Positions 41,231 to 52,281 of a DNA stretch of 64,000 nucleotides are shown here, one piece after another. The notes under the pieces are model-generated. The model had not been told where the DNA came from. It ran no database searches and was given only the letters and a program-made list of their open reading frames with translations. The stretch is from assembly GCF_900698855.1 (NCBI RefSeq), contig NZ_LR217698.1:682001-746000 (forward strand), read 5' to 3'. Position 1 is the stretch's first letter. Each line of letters starts with the position of its first letter. Origin of the DNA: Erwinia_E haradaeae_F (GTDB taxonomy: Bacteria > Pseudomonadota > Gammaproteobacteria > Enterobacterales > Enterobacteriaceae). A program made the translations under genes and the position numbers.

Positions 41231-41814
41231 TCTAACACGATAAAAATATATAATACCAATTCGTCTATTAAATTAAAAATTAATTTATATCTTTTCAGAT
41301 AATTTGATTTAATAGATAAAGTTATCTATTGATTTAAAAAATCAACTAACAAATAAAAACATCTCAGCATACCTTCCTTACAATATCCAACAGTATCTAA
41401 TATCTCTAACTGAAAAAATTATAAAAAATTAAATAATAAACTATCTACACAGACCTATGAAAAGATAAATCGCAGTGTTTCTGACTACATATATAATTCA
41501 TATTTCCAATATCTCTATTTGCATATTTCAACATTATTCAATCATTTCTTAAACATAAATAATTGTTATTATTTAGGTACAATATAATTATATTAAATAC
41601 CTCTTCGTTTTATTTTATAATAATTTCATTAAAAATATGAAGAAAAAAATTAAATAAAGAATCTATAAATCTTGATGTAGTCTACAAGACCTAAATATAT
41701 AATCTAGAAAACCATGTACTTAAAAATATTTCTTCGATTCAATCCGACCCGTAAAACGTCTAGATTAATGACATATATATCATTATCTTTTACATAAAAA
41801 AGGAATCCTACAAA
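41231..41814. other. Spacer between tmk and pth
   Basis: 584 AT-rich bases. holB, the usual neighbour of tmk, is not recognisable. No hairpin or RNA gene noted. It presumably holds the pth promoter. Confidence 0.5.
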
Positions 41815-42405
41815 GTGACCTCTCCTATCCAGTTAATTGTTGGTCTATCTAATCCTGGGGCTATTTATACTAGCACGCGACATAATATTGGGGCTTGGTA
41901 TGTAAAATTTTTGGCTAAACGCTATGATGTATCTTTTAAAAAAAACCGAAAATTTTTTGGTTATACGGCTCGTCTACATATCGATAATAAGCATTTAAGA
42001 CTTCTTATTCCCACAACGTTTATGAACAATAGCGGTAAATCTGTCTTGGCTATGGCTAATTTTTATCATATTCAAAATGAAGAAATATTAGTAGCACATG
42101 ATGATCTTAATCTCCCAGTAGGTATAGCTAAGTTTAAAAATAACGAAAACTATGGAGGTCATAACGGTTTAAAAAATATCAATATTAACTTAGGTAAAAA
42201 AAGAAATTTCCACCGCCTAAGTATTGGTATTGGACATCCAGGCGATCGCAATAAAGTAGTAGAATTTGTATTAGGGCAACCTCTTAAAGAAGAAAAACAA
42301 AAAATTATTAATGTAATTAATGAAGCCACTTTATGCACTGAATTATGGTTAAAACACACGTATTTAGAAGCAATTAACCGCTTGCATAACTTTAAAGCAA
42401 TCTAA
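41815..42405 (+). CDS. pth: Peptidyl-tRNA hydrolase
   Basis: Frees tRNA from peptidyl-tRNA dropped by stalled ribosomes. 196 residues (E. coli 194). The start is GTG with AAGGAA about 9 bases upstream; the ATG alternatives are far inside. Catalytic residues are seen: Asn in VGLSNPGA, His in STRHNIGAWYV, Asn in PTTFMNNSGKS, Asp in VAHDDLNLPVG, and Asn in YGGHNGLK. FHRLSIGIGHPGD and the tail AINRLHNFKAI match the family. It stands alone between two large spacers. Confidence 0.97.
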   Translation: MTSPIQLIVGLSNPGAIYTSTRHNIGAWYVKFLAKRYDVSFKKNRKFFGYTARLHIDNKHLRLLIPTTFMNNSGKSVLAMANFYHIQNEEILVAHDDLNLPVGIAKFKNNENYGGHNGLKNININLGKKRNFHRLSIGIGHPGDRNKVVEFVLGQPLKEEKQKIINVINEATLCTELWLKHTYLEAINRLHNFKAI

Positions 42406-44145
42406 TTTATTAGATTAAGTTTATTAATGTTTTGATAACTAATAATGTAGATATATAGTGAGTTATTTTTAATAAAATATTTTAAATCTTTGACACCTGC
42501 CTTGTTAATCACAACCAGATTTTACTAAACACAATAATTAGTCTATTTTCTTTAATCTATATGTAATAAAGAGACTGATATTAGTTATTAAAATCATGTA
42601 AACTAGAATAACATTCTAATATAACAAAAACTATCACTAGTGACTGTAGTAAAAAATTAAAATCTATTTACATTTGTATCGAATCTATAATGAAACATTC
42701 CTATTTTGTAATATTTATTAAAAATAAAATATATTTTCTGGGCGACCGAAAATTAAACATTGAATAAGCGGGAAAAACCACTATCAAACTGTGTTATTTA
42801 GTGCAATATGGATTAAGATCAAATCTTAATCTTATTTTTTAAAATTTAACTTCATAAATTTATATTATTTATACGACCCACCTTAGATCTATAGCTAATC
42901 TATAGTGCTCTTAGTGAAGTTAGTTTAAAAATTCAGGTCTATGAGAAAAAAGCAAGATAATATATAAAAAAATATAAAAAGATTAAATTTATATTCTTTT
43001 TAATAGAAAGTTTTATTCGAAAATTAATTAGATTAAGTATCTATTGTATAAAGTCATTGCATAGATATAACGACTTGTTTTCTTGTCATCTACTAAAAAA
43101 TAGAAACAAATCGCACTTATAATATATATTGATACACAGGCATTGTTTAAAACAAAAACTATATTCGCATGTATACTAATGGCTTAATTATAAAGTCAGT
43201 ATTTTTTAGATCAGATCTTATATATAAAATATTTATTTCAAATTAAAATTCCTTCCACTATATAAATTCTAATTATTTATCAAACAGAATAAAGACAAAA
43301 CTATTAAACTTAAAAATTAAAATTATTAATCCCAATTAATTTAAATTAAAAACCGTATTAAATAAATTCTCTTATATTATCTCATGATAAATTCTCTCAA
43401 GAACCCATGAAAAAGAAATATATCTACTAAAATAGAAATAATATTCAATACGAATCATAATAACTAAAAAAAATAAGATTATTTTTAGGTAAAAATTGAT
43501 TCATGATCATAAAAATACTACGTTCAAATGCTATTGTTTAATAAAACTATACTTTTTATAGTTTTTAATATCGTAGAAAAATAAAAATCTATTCAGTTAA
43601 TTTTTAATATATATTCAAAGGTATTTTTTAGTAAAAAATAAATATTTATAATCAAAGTATAGAAAATTTTTTTATAAAAATTAAGTATTGACAAAATGAT
43701 CAATCTAACTCTATTAGATTTTTAATAAAATATATATTATATAAATTTAGACAGCAAACATAGAAAAACATAGAGATAAAATATAAAAAGATAATATTAT
43801 TCTGTATTTGTATATAAAAACTGATTTTTATAACATATGGTGTTTTAACTACACTATTGCTAACCATATTTAGTACATCAATAATCAAATAAAATCTAAA
43901 AAATTATATTCTAAATATAATAATGATTATTTAACTTCATCTTAATATATGCCACACTCTAAGTTCAATTAATTAACATGTATATTAAATATAAAATAGT
44001 CTCAATAAATCCCTTCGTTAAATAAGAACCTACATAACATATATTTTAAAAGTTATAATTACATCTGATATCCCTAGTGATTCTTTATCTATAAAATAAA
44101 ATCCATACTTAATATCAGTATAAATTTAGACTTATCTTCTATAAA
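42406..44145. other. 1.7-kb convergent spacer between pth and acpS
   Basis: AT-rich and without genes, except for a terminator-like hairpin at 42811-42840. A 62-codon minus-strand frame at 43700-43888 is full of Ile, Phe and Tyr with no recognisable motif and is taken as chance. Confidence 0.5.
42811..42840 (+). terminator. Rho-independent terminator-like hairpin
   Basis: A 9-bp stem GATTAAGAT / ATCTTAATC with a three-base loop CAA, followed by TTATTTTTT. It lies 405 bases downstream of pth on the same strand, the only classical stem plus T tract I found in the window's spacers. It may end pth transcripts, or be the relic terminator of a lost gene. Confidence 0.6.
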
Positions 44146-44526
44146 TTAACTTTCTAAAACAACCATAGCACAAGTATAGCGCCGTTCATCAGATAATGTA
44201 ACATGAACATGCTCAACTAATAATTTCTTGGCCATAATTTTTGCATTATCTAAAAAACATAAAAACGGCTTACCTAGTTTATCATGACAAACCTCAAATT
44301 GGTTAAATGTTATTAAATCCTGCATTCCTGTACCAAACGCCTTAGATGCTGCTTCTTTAACAGCTAAACGTTTGGCTAAAAAACGTTCTGGTTTATTGTT
44401 TTTTTGATATTGAATCCATTCAGATTCACTCAAAATACGATGTGCTAAACGATCTCCTTTTCTAGAGATGACTTTATATACTCGAAAAATCTCCACAATA
44501 TCTATTCCAATACCAAGAATAGCCAT
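44146..44526 (-). CDS. acpS: Holo-[acyl-carrier-protein] synthase
   Basis: Transfers the phosphopantetheine arm from CoA to acyl carrier protein, essential for fatty acid synthesis. 126 residues, same as E. coli. The metal-binding Asp is in GIGIDIVEI (residues 5-13) and the Glu in FLAKRLAVKEAASKAFGTG; HVHVTLSDERRYTCAMVVLE closes the protein. AAGGATGG precedes the ATG. In E. coli acpS follows pdxJ; upstream here is a 3-kb desert with no pdxJ. Confidence 0.97.
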   Translation of the reverse strand: MAILGIGIDIVEIFRVYKVISRKGDRLAHRILSESEWIQYQKNNKPERFLAKRLAVKEAASKAFGTGMQDLITFNQFEVCHDKLGKPFLCFLDNAKIMAKKLLVEHVHVTLSDERRYTCAMVVLES

Positions 44527-47500
44527 GAACCATCCTTACGTAATCACGTCTGTAAATTATAACCCTGATAACTTATTATCAAATAATGTGATTATTTAAT
44601 TTACTTATTTCCTTGAATATGTTATGAAATATTTTATTACATATTATTATCTCATAAGACAGTACCAATTCTTGTCCAATTAAATCTGAATTTTAATATT
44701 CATTCTCTATCTACAAATCGATAGCACAACAACTAAATCAGATACCTGAAGTTGAATAGTATAGAAACTACCTGCAAAATAAATTAAAATACAATTTTTA
44801 AAAAATATGTTCATAATGCAATAACATGGACTAATTTATATTATAGTAAGGTCTTTTTTACAGCATTTGATTCTTTATTGCTAACAGTAAAGAGAACATG
44901 ATTCAACATCTATCATTATACTATATACATAGTAATACTTTAAAAATCAAATATTTATAATTCACACTCATTTCTTCTCTCTATATAATTAAAATTAATA
45001 AACCTAACATATTAGAATGAGATCACCTAGTATAGGTTGTAATTTAATTTATATAATTTTAAATATTTTCTCTTATTTATACCATCTGTAGCACTTATAG
45101 AATCACTCTCTACTACATATAGACTAATTAATTCAATATATAGACTAATTAATTCAATCTAAATTTTCTATAAGTTAACATCCTCTAATTCTATCCATTT
45201 AAACATGTTACTATTTAAAGAAAATGCATGTTAAAATAAAATAAGTAAAATACTTACTTAATTACAATAAAACTGAATATAAGAATAAATCAATGGAATC
45301 AAATAAAAATATGAAAATATTATTTTATATTGATGTAGAATAAATGCATAATAACATTATTTTTTGATAAACTCGTTTTTATGTATACGAATTTAAAGTT
45401 ACATTTCAGAAATTAAAAACGCTATTAATAGTAAAATGCATGAGATCTATTATCTATAATAATCACTTTTTTTCCGAAGAATAATATTCTATCCTTGAAT
45501 TATATTTAATATAGTTAGCTAAATAAAATGCAAAATACTCTCTAATTCTATCTTAATTAAAGATTATGTATTTATATCATAAAATAACTAACTTATTAAA
45601 AATAAAATATAAAAAAAATAAATTTTTTACTATATTAAATAATTATAAGTAATCTGAATAAGATGTTATCTTAAATCTAAATAATTATATCCAAGACTAA
45701 TCTAATTACAATAATAGCTTCATATACAAACTGAGAATTGTTAAATCGACACATGGTTAACGTCATATCTGATTATTTATTCAATAATCAATATATTGTA
45801 AAATATCATATAGATCACTAACAATAAAAAAATTATTTAGATCTTCTTATCAACCTATTTACCTTACATTTATGAAATAAAATATATTCTATAGAATATA
45901 CCGTCTAATTGTCTTCTCCAATCTACTATTCTCTATCTTTTTCTTGGTATCAAGTTTCTGCGTATCATTTCTGTAACTAAAAGTCTGAAGTTACTTGAAT
46001 ATCCTAAAATACAACATATTCAAATATGAATAAACAATATTAATTTTCCAGATCTCAAACGTTATTCAATATTAATGAATACGATATTATATCTATATTC
46101 TTAAAAAATTGACTTGTTAAGATATTCTATTTAGACCCTATGATCTATCTAAAATATAATATATAAAATATGAAAAAATAGATATTATAAAAAATATCTA
46201 TTTTAAAAATAAATAAGATATTTTCCAAAAAATGTATGATTAGATATGTAAATATAAAATTTTAATAAATTAAATAATTTACACAAGAAAGTTTTATAAA
46301 TAGTTATTTTCGATATTAAAAAGAAATTAATTTAAAATTACAACATATCTTATATATATAATTTTCTGCTCTATATAAAACCACTGTATAAACCATTTTA
46401 AATACAATTTTATTATATACAATACATTTAAATAATATTGATCTGATTACCTTTTTTACTAGAACTAATAGAATAAATCATATTTTTAATATACATTATA
46501 TAAAATAAATAAGATAATAAATAACACAAAATAAAAAATTATAATTGAAAGATTTAAGTATAAATAATAATATCATTTATATAAACTATATAAAATATAT
46601 ATAAATAAATAAAAAAATTAACTATAATCTGATAAAAATAAAATGTTATCTTCATAAATATGAAAAGAAAATACTAAAATAATATTATAATTAAATCTAA
46701 ATACGTAAACCCTTTTGAGATCCACTCTTACCAAAATAAATTATTTAGTCACAGTTATAAGAATGATAACTTACGATGACTTACTCGTGTGAGTATAAAT
46801 TTCCCTTTTTTCTACAAAATTTATACAATAAATATGCAGTAATTTTCTTCCTATCTGCTCTATAATTTCTATATTAATAATTATCATTATTATTTATTAT
46901 GCTTAAATTAATTATTATGTCTATAAAAAATCATTTCTTAGATTAAGAAATCATAAATTTTACAAAATTTCAATAACTTTTTGTAAGAACAAAAATAAAA
47001 TGCTCATTAAAATTTATGATAAATTATAAATAAATACTATCTCAGCTCTCTATTAAATGTAAAAATAGAAAAATTTATTAAAACCCTTATTTATCTTAAA
47101 TAATATAAATAATATTTTTAATATAAGTTATATACAAAATCTAACATCTATAAAGCTATATTCAAAAAAAATTTACATTATAAATATAAAAATCAAATCG
47201 GATAGAAATCCTCCTAAAATTTCTAAAAATATTACACACCTGCATCAACAGGACTATGCGTTAGAACCAAAATAGTTAATAGTACTTTAATTCTCAAAAA
47301 CTCCCTATTTTATGGATGTATATATTTCGAACTTATCGTCATCTCTATTGTATCCTAGAGATGTATATCTTAGAAATAATTTTAATAAAACAGTAGTCTT
47401 ATACCAAAGATAACTATACTTATACATTAAAAATTAATCAACTACAGATAACATATATTTATAATGAAAGCACATTTAGATAATGCCAAAAACTCTGTTG

Positions 47501-47527
47501 ATGATATAACATATAGGAAATTTTAGT
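44527..47527. other. 3-kb gene desert between acpS and sthA
   Basis: The longest empty stretch in the window and among the most AT-rich. era, recO and pdxJ normally lie upstream of acpS; none is recognisable. It contains a 21-bp tandem duplication (45117-45158). I found no RNA gene. Confidence 0.55.
45117..45158. repeat. 21-bp perfect tandem duplication
   Basis: Two exact head-to-tail copies, 45117-45137 and 45138-45158, of a unit starting ATATAGACTAATTAATTC. Perfect identity in decaying spacer indicates a recent duplication. A second 21-bp tandem pair lies at 56624-56665. Confidence 0.9.
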
Positions 47528-48928
47528 ATGAAAAAATCTCATGATTATCATGCCATTGTTATTGGCTCAGGCCCAGGTGGTGAAGGTGCTGCAATGGGTC
47601 TGGTTAAACAAGGAGTACATATAGCAGTTATTGAGCGCTATCAGAATATTGGCGGTGGGTGTACTCATTGGGGAACTATTCCCTCAAAAGCACTTCGCCA
47701 TGCTGTAAGCAGAATCATTGAGTTTAACCACAATCCTCTTTATAGCAATCAAACTCAATTCCTTCGTTCTTCTTTTTCTGAAATCTTGAATCATACTGTT
47801 AATGTAATCAACCAACAAACTCATGTGCGACAAGGATTTTATGAACGAAACCACTGTGACATTTTTCAAGGACATGCTCATTTTATTGATAATCATACAA
47901 TTGAAATTTTAATTCCTGATGGAAGCACCGAAAGACTTACAGCTAAAAAGTTTGTTCTTGCATGTGGATCACGACCTTATCATCCACCCAATATTGACTT
48001 TAATAACCCACGCATCTATGATAGTGATTCTATCCTTAATCTACAACATGATCTTAATCACGTTATTATTTACGGTGCTGGAGTCATTGGTTGTGAATAT
48101 GCTTCAATTTTTCGAGGGCTCTCTATTAAAGTTGATTTAATTAATACTCGTAATCGTCTTCTCTCATTTTTAGATCAAGAAATGTCAGATTCCCTCTCAT
48201 ACCACCTCTGGAATAATGGAGTAGTAATTCGGCCTAATGAAGAACTAAAAAAAATTGAAGAAGTGCCTGATGGGATTATTGTACACCTGAAATCTGGAAA
48301 AAAAATAAAAGCAGGATGTCTCCTGTATGCTAATGGTCGATCAGGTAATACACATTCCTTGTCATTGAAAAATGTAGGCCTCGTGGCAGATATACGGGGT
48401 ATGTTAAAAGTGAATCACCTATATCAGACAGAGCAACCTCACATCTACGCAGTAGGAGACATTATCGGCTATCCTAGTCTAGCCTCAACTGCATATGATC
48501 AAGGACGTCTTGCTTCTCAAGCAATGATTAAAGGCGAGGTAATAACAAATTTAAGTAAAGATATACCAACAGGTATATACACTATTCCAGAAATTAGCTC
48601 TATTGGTCAAACTGAACAAAAATTAACAGCTATGAAGATCCCTTATGAAGTGGGGAGAGCACAGTTTAAACATCTGGCACGTGCGCAAATTATTGGTATG
48701 AGCGTTGGAAGTCTAAAAATTCTCTTCCACCGAGAAACCAAAGAAATTCTAGGCGTCCACTGTTTTGGTGAGAGAGCAGCCGAAATAATTCATATTGGTC
48801 AGGCTATAATGGAACAGAAAAATGGTGGTAATACACTTGAATATTTTGTTAATACAACATTCAACTATCCAACTATGGCGGAAGCCTATCGGGTCGCGGC
48901 GTTGAATGGTATAAATCGATTATTTTAA
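47528..48928 (+). CDS. sthA: Soluble pyridine nucleotide transhydrogenase
   Basis: FAD enzyme that moves reducing equivalents from NADPH to NAD+. 466 residues, same as E. coli. The FAD motif AIVIGSGPGGEGAAMGL is near residue 9; GGGCTHWGTIPSKALRHAVSR shows the family's single Cys in place of a redox disulfide. The NAD(P) motif VIIYGAGVIGCEYASIFRG and the dimer region FNTTFNYPTMAEAYRVAALNG-like tail are kept. AGGAAA precedes the ATG. fabR, the divergent neighbour in E. coli, is not recognisable. Confidence 0.97.
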   Translation: MKKSHDYHAIVIGSGPGGEGAAMGLVKQGVHIAVIERYQNIGGGCTHWGTIPSKALRHAVSRIIEFNHNPLYSNQTQFLRSSFSEILNHTVNVINQQTHVRQGFYERNHCDIFQGHAHFIDNHTIEILIPDGSTERLTAKKFVLACGSRPYHPPNIDFNNPRIYDSDSILNLQHDLNHVIIYGAGVIGCEYASIFRGLSIKVDLINTRNRLLSFLDQEMSDSLSYHLWNNGVVIRPNEELKKIEEVPDGIIVHLKSGKKIKAGCLLYANGRSGNTHSLSLKNVGLVADIRGMLKVNHLYQTEQPHIYAVGDIIGYPSLASTAYDQGRLASQAMIKGEVITNLSKDIPTGIYTIPEISSIGQTEQKLTAMKIPYEVGRAQFKHLARAQIIGMSVGSLKILFHRETKEILGVHCFGERAAEIIHIGQAIMEQKNGGNTLEYFVNTTFNYPTMAEAYRVAALNGINRLF

Positions 48929-50265
48929 TAATCTACTACGAACACGGCATCTCGATAAACTATTACTTTTATCTATATAAAATTATAAAAATATAATATT
49001 AATATCATTAATAAAACAATTTACCCTTGACCACATATTTAAATATCAATATTATAATTAATAGATGAAAATCAATGACAGAGAATTACTCGAGATGCAG
49101 AACCTAAACGCTATCTAATTAAAATCTGTCAAGAATAGATCTCTATTATCATATAATTTTAATTTTGAAGAACATAAAAAATTACTTGTAGGTGTATGTG
49201 TTAAGATGATAAATAAATGGTTCTACCTAGAAGGTAGAATTTAAATATCTTTTATTATATATACAAATAATTTGATATATGTTTTACGATAAATTACTTT
49301 TAATAAAAGATCTAATCTCTATCTATATAGACCAAAGTACGTAAAAATACATTAAAAAAACCTATTAATTCTTTTTCAGCCTAATGCATATCTAATTCTA
49401 ATAAAGATTAAGTTCTAGAAATATCTAAAATTAAGAATTTTAATATTGAAATTAAATTCATCACTATTTTTATTCACTAAAAAATTATCTAATTTCATAT
49501 TTTAAATGTGAAACATAAGGACAACTATTTCCACAACCTTTCATATTTAAATTTACAACTTAAAACATAACAAATATCCTATCGAATAAAATTCATACAG
49601 TTATTATAGAAACTATATATTTTAGAGAAACTATATCATCTTCCTTAGTCTTTTCTATCTACATAAACAACAAGCCTAAATTTGACTATAAAATAGACTT
49701 ATATCTATAAACATAATTAAAATAAAATATATAGATAATTAATAAGAGTATTAAAAATACTAATATATAATGCTTATATTAAAAATAACAAATTGATATC
49801 TTTATCCATGAATGAATGAAATATAGATATAAGAAAAATTTACATCTATAAACAATAGGCAATGTTACTATCAATAATCAAATTATCAGATATAATCTGT
49901 TATCATTTTCAACAGAATTTTATAGAATAATTAGTATATGACTGAATAATTTAATTTAATTATATAGACTAAAAATCATATTTATACTACACTTTTATCT
50001 AATAAAAATTATGCATAAACTATAGAATGTTTCTAACATCAATTTTAAATTGATATCATCAGATTAATCATCAATGCCAGATATGATAGATATGAAATAC
50101 ATGGAATATCAATACTAATTAATAAATACATTATATATAAATATATGACGTATATGCATTAATTTATTGCACTAATAACCATAGAAATATTCTCCATTAT
50201 TTATTTATTTTTTCAAATCTTAATGGATAAAACAAAATGAGTATTTATATTATTGAGAACTCATC
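48929..50265. other. 1.3-kb spacer between sthA and nfuA
   Basis: Same-strand genes separated by AT-rich DNA. gntX and bioH, the usual neighbours of nfuA, are absent. No hairpin, tRNA or protein-like frame identified. Confidence 0.5.
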
Positions 50266-50841
50266 ATGATCATGATTACTAATTCTGCCCAAATGCATTT
50301 TATAAAACTTTTATCAACTCAGAAAAACGGAACCCAAATTCGTCTATTTATTATTAATCCAGGTACAGAAACTGCTGAGTGCGGTGTTAGCTACTGCTCT
50401 CCTGAAACAGTAGCAGAAACCGATACTGAATTAAGATTCTCTCAATTTTCAGTATTTATTGATGAAAATAGTCATCCATATTTTCAAGATGCCGAAATCG
50501 ATTTTGTTACTGATGCACTTCTATCTCAGCTAACATTAAAAGCACCTAATGCTAAAACACCTAAAATTCATTCTAATTCTCCACTTATTGACCGAGTAAA
50601 ACATATCTTACAAACAAAAATTAATCCAAAATTAGCTCATCATGGTGGTGGAGTTTCAATAATAAATATAACTGATGAAGGATATGCAATTCTTAAATTT
50701 ATAGGAGGTTGTAACGGGTGTTCTATGGTAAACCTTACTATTAAAGAAGGTATTGAAAAAGAACTACTGACTTCCTTTCCAGAATTAAAAGGAATACAAG
50801 ATATCACCGACCATCAATATGGAAAACATTCCTTTTACTAA
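50266..50841 (+). CDS. nfuA: Fe-S biogenesis/carrier protein NfuA
   Basis: Carries [4Fe-4S] clusters to target enzymes, useful under iron or oxidative stress. 191 residues, same as E. coli. An N-terminal degenerate A-type domain (INPGTETAECGVSYC, EIDFVTDALLSQLTLKAPNAK) is joined to a C-terminal Nfu domain (LAHHGGGVSIINITDEGYAI) with the cluster-binding CxxC in FIGGCNGCSMVNLTIKEGIE. The first ATG is used because MIMITNSAQ aligns with E. coli MIRISDAAQ. It is convergent with rplY, with the inverted repeats between. Confidence 0.97.
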   Translation: MIMITNSAQMHFIKLLSTQKNGTQIRLFIINPGTETAECGVSYCSPETVAETDTELRFSQFSVFIDENSHPYFQDAEIDFVTDALLSQLTLKAPNAKTPKIHSNSPLIDRVKHILQTKINPKLAHHGGGVSIINITDEGYAILKFIGGCNGCSMVNLTIKEGIEKELLTSFPELKGIQDITDHQYGKHSFY

Positions 50842-50972
50842 ATTTAACAGGAAAATAAGCATTCTATAAATTAGGATCAAACCACCTGTATTTGCTAATA
50901 CAAAAAAAAGAAGATATATTTGTCTATAATTACAAAAAGGCCTAATTATAAAATGAATGACATTCTTACAAT

Positions 50973-51086
50973 AAAAATAAAGGTTTAGTATAAATAAAAA
51001 TATTTATTAAAATTTACCTCTTTACTATGATTTATAGTATAAAAATAATATTTATGCATTAAATATCTAAATCAGTATTTTATATT
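50973..51086. repeat. Left copy of a 114-bp inverted repeat flanking rplY
   Basis: Pairs with 51657-51770 in inverted orientation: 113 of 114 positions match, including 105 without a mismatch (50982-51086 with 51657-51761). The only difference is an A at 50981 against G. It lies between nfuA and the rplY 3' palindrome, ends 69 bases before the rplY stop, and has no coding capacity. Confidence 0.95.
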
Positions 51087-51091
51087 CCAAA

Positions 51092-51157
51092 TAATATATT
51101 TTAAATGGAACTCTATGTCTTTGTAAAAAGTCATAGAGTTCCATTTAAAATATATTA
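51092..51157. repeat. 26-bp perfect palindrome covering the rplY stop codon
   Basis: Arms 51092-51117 and 51132-51157 are exact reverse complements (the right begins CATAGAGTTCCATTTAAA). After a T-T mismatch the stem can continue for four more pairs inside the 14-base loop. The right arm's outer end is the rplY stop TAA. The position between convergent nfuA and rplY suggests a two-way transcript end. It directly adjoins the left 114-bp repeat. Confidence 0.9.
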
Positions 51158-51472
51158 AGACTCATATCTACTCAAGTTAGATGATTCGACAATACGCATA
51201 AAATCAATATGATGTATCTTTGGCTTAAACGGGTGTCGCTGCATTGCCTGCACCCTAACCTTAGTTTCTATCCCATCAACAACTAAAGAAATAACATTTT
51301 TATAAAAACTAGTTTCTAACTGAAGATTAATTACAAATTTCTCAGCTATTTCAATAGCAAATAAAGGTTCGTTTCCACCGTATACAATTGCAGGAAATCT
51401 ATTAGATATGCGTAGCCGGCGGCTCGAACTCTTGCCACACTTCTGACGAATTGAAGCATGAATAATGAGCAT
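51155..51472 (-). CDS. rplY: Large ribosomal subunit protein bL25
   Basis: Binds 5S rRNA in the central protuberance of the 50S subunit. 105 residues, longer than E. coli L25 (94). The core is intact: KCGKSSSRRLRISNRFPAIVYGG, VISLVVDGIETKVRVQAMQR and HPFKPKIHHIDFMR. E. coli ends at HIDFVRA; here 11 further residues (IVESSNLSRYES less one) run on to a TAA that forms the tip of the adjacent palindrome arm, so the ancestral stop appears lost. The gene and its upstream region lie wholly between the arms of the 114-bp inverted repeat. Confidence 0.95.
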   Translation of the reverse strand: MLIIHASIRQKCGKSSSRRLRISNRFPAIVYGGNEPLFAIEIAEKFVINLQLETSFYKNVISLVVDGIETKVRVQAMQRHPFKPKIHHIDFMRIVESSNLSRYES

Positions 51473-51656
51473 TATTACGTCCTTTTAGTTTTAAATATCT
51501 TTTTACACGCTATATAAATAAGTCTAATTTGTATTAGATATAAATTAAAAAATCACATCACGCTAATTATACTGAATTAATAAAGTAATAGTTGTATAAT
51601 TATATACTAACAACAATAACTTTACATAATTCAAACGTAATAAAACAATTACTGTA
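51473..51656 (-). promoter_or_regulatory. rplY upstream region inside the inverted repeat
   Basis: 184 AT-rich bases between the rplY ATG and the right repeat copy. The rplY promoter may lie here; if the bracketed segment inverted, gene and promoter would turn together. A Shine-Dalgarno AAAGGACG lies just before the ATG. Confidence 0.3.
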
Positions 51657-51770
51657 AATATAAAATACTGATTTAGATATTTAATGCATAAATATTATTT
51701 TTATACTATAAATCATAGTAAAGAGGTAAATTTTAATAAATATTTTTATTTATACTAAACCCTTATTTTT
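51657..51770. repeat. Right copy of the 114-bp inverted repeat flanking rplY
   Basis: Inverted partner of 50973-51086. It contains a small internal stem (TACTAT/ATAGTA) as does the other copy. Beyond 51770 and inside 51657 the similarity stops abruptly, so the repeat has sharp ends. Confidence 0.95.
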
Positions 51771-52205
51771 CTTATAAAAATTTAACTAAAATTTTAAAAA
51801 TGATATCAATTTCACCTTTATGGTATAGTCTAACAAAAAAATAGTATAAGATATATATCTTTAAAATCTTTATAAAATTCTTGCAAATATAAAATCTAAA
51901 AATAAAAAATACGTTATTTTCTTTATCAAAATTTATATAGTTATTGTTAATCAAGATTTTAGTATTTAACCAAATTTCTATAATAATTCTTTTATATTAT
52001 TATAGAAATTTTAATAAGAAAACTTATCAAGACATCTAAAATATTTATATTAAATAATTAACGCTCCAGGCTAACTTATTGCATCATCATTATTATAATA
52101 ATAAAAATCAAATTTTATAAAAGTAGATTAATTATCGTCTTACCTCAAACTCAATCTCTTATCACAGTAAGGTTCTTTACTATATTACCATCTAATATCT
52201 TAATA
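51771..52205. other. Spacer between the inverted repeat and tRNA-Phe
   Basis: AT-rich, no gene. A 60-codon minus-strand frame at 51772-51954 is very rich in Ile, Phe, Lys and Tyr and is taken as chance. An imperfect A/T hairpin lies near 51976-52012. Confidence 0.45.
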
Positions 52206-52281
52206 TGGTGCCCGAACTTGGAATCGAACCAAGGACACGGGGATTTTCAGTCCACTGCTCTACCAACTGAGCTATCCGGGC
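52206..52281 (-). tRNA. tRNA-Phe (GAA)
   Basis: A 76-base minus-strand cloverleaf, acceptor GCCCGGA with 3' TTCGGGC (one G-U pair) and encoded CCA. The anticodon loop CTGAAAAT gives GAA. Isolated from other genes by several hundred bases on each side. Confidence 0.97.

Noticed and set aside
43700..43888. 62-codon minus-strand frame between pth and acpS
   Set aside because: Ile/Phe/Tyr-rich with no motif; treated as chance.
51772..51954. 60-codon minus-strand frame beside the inverted repeat
   Set aside because: Composition of random AT-rich DNA; begins and ends in unrelated spacer and has no family resemblance.
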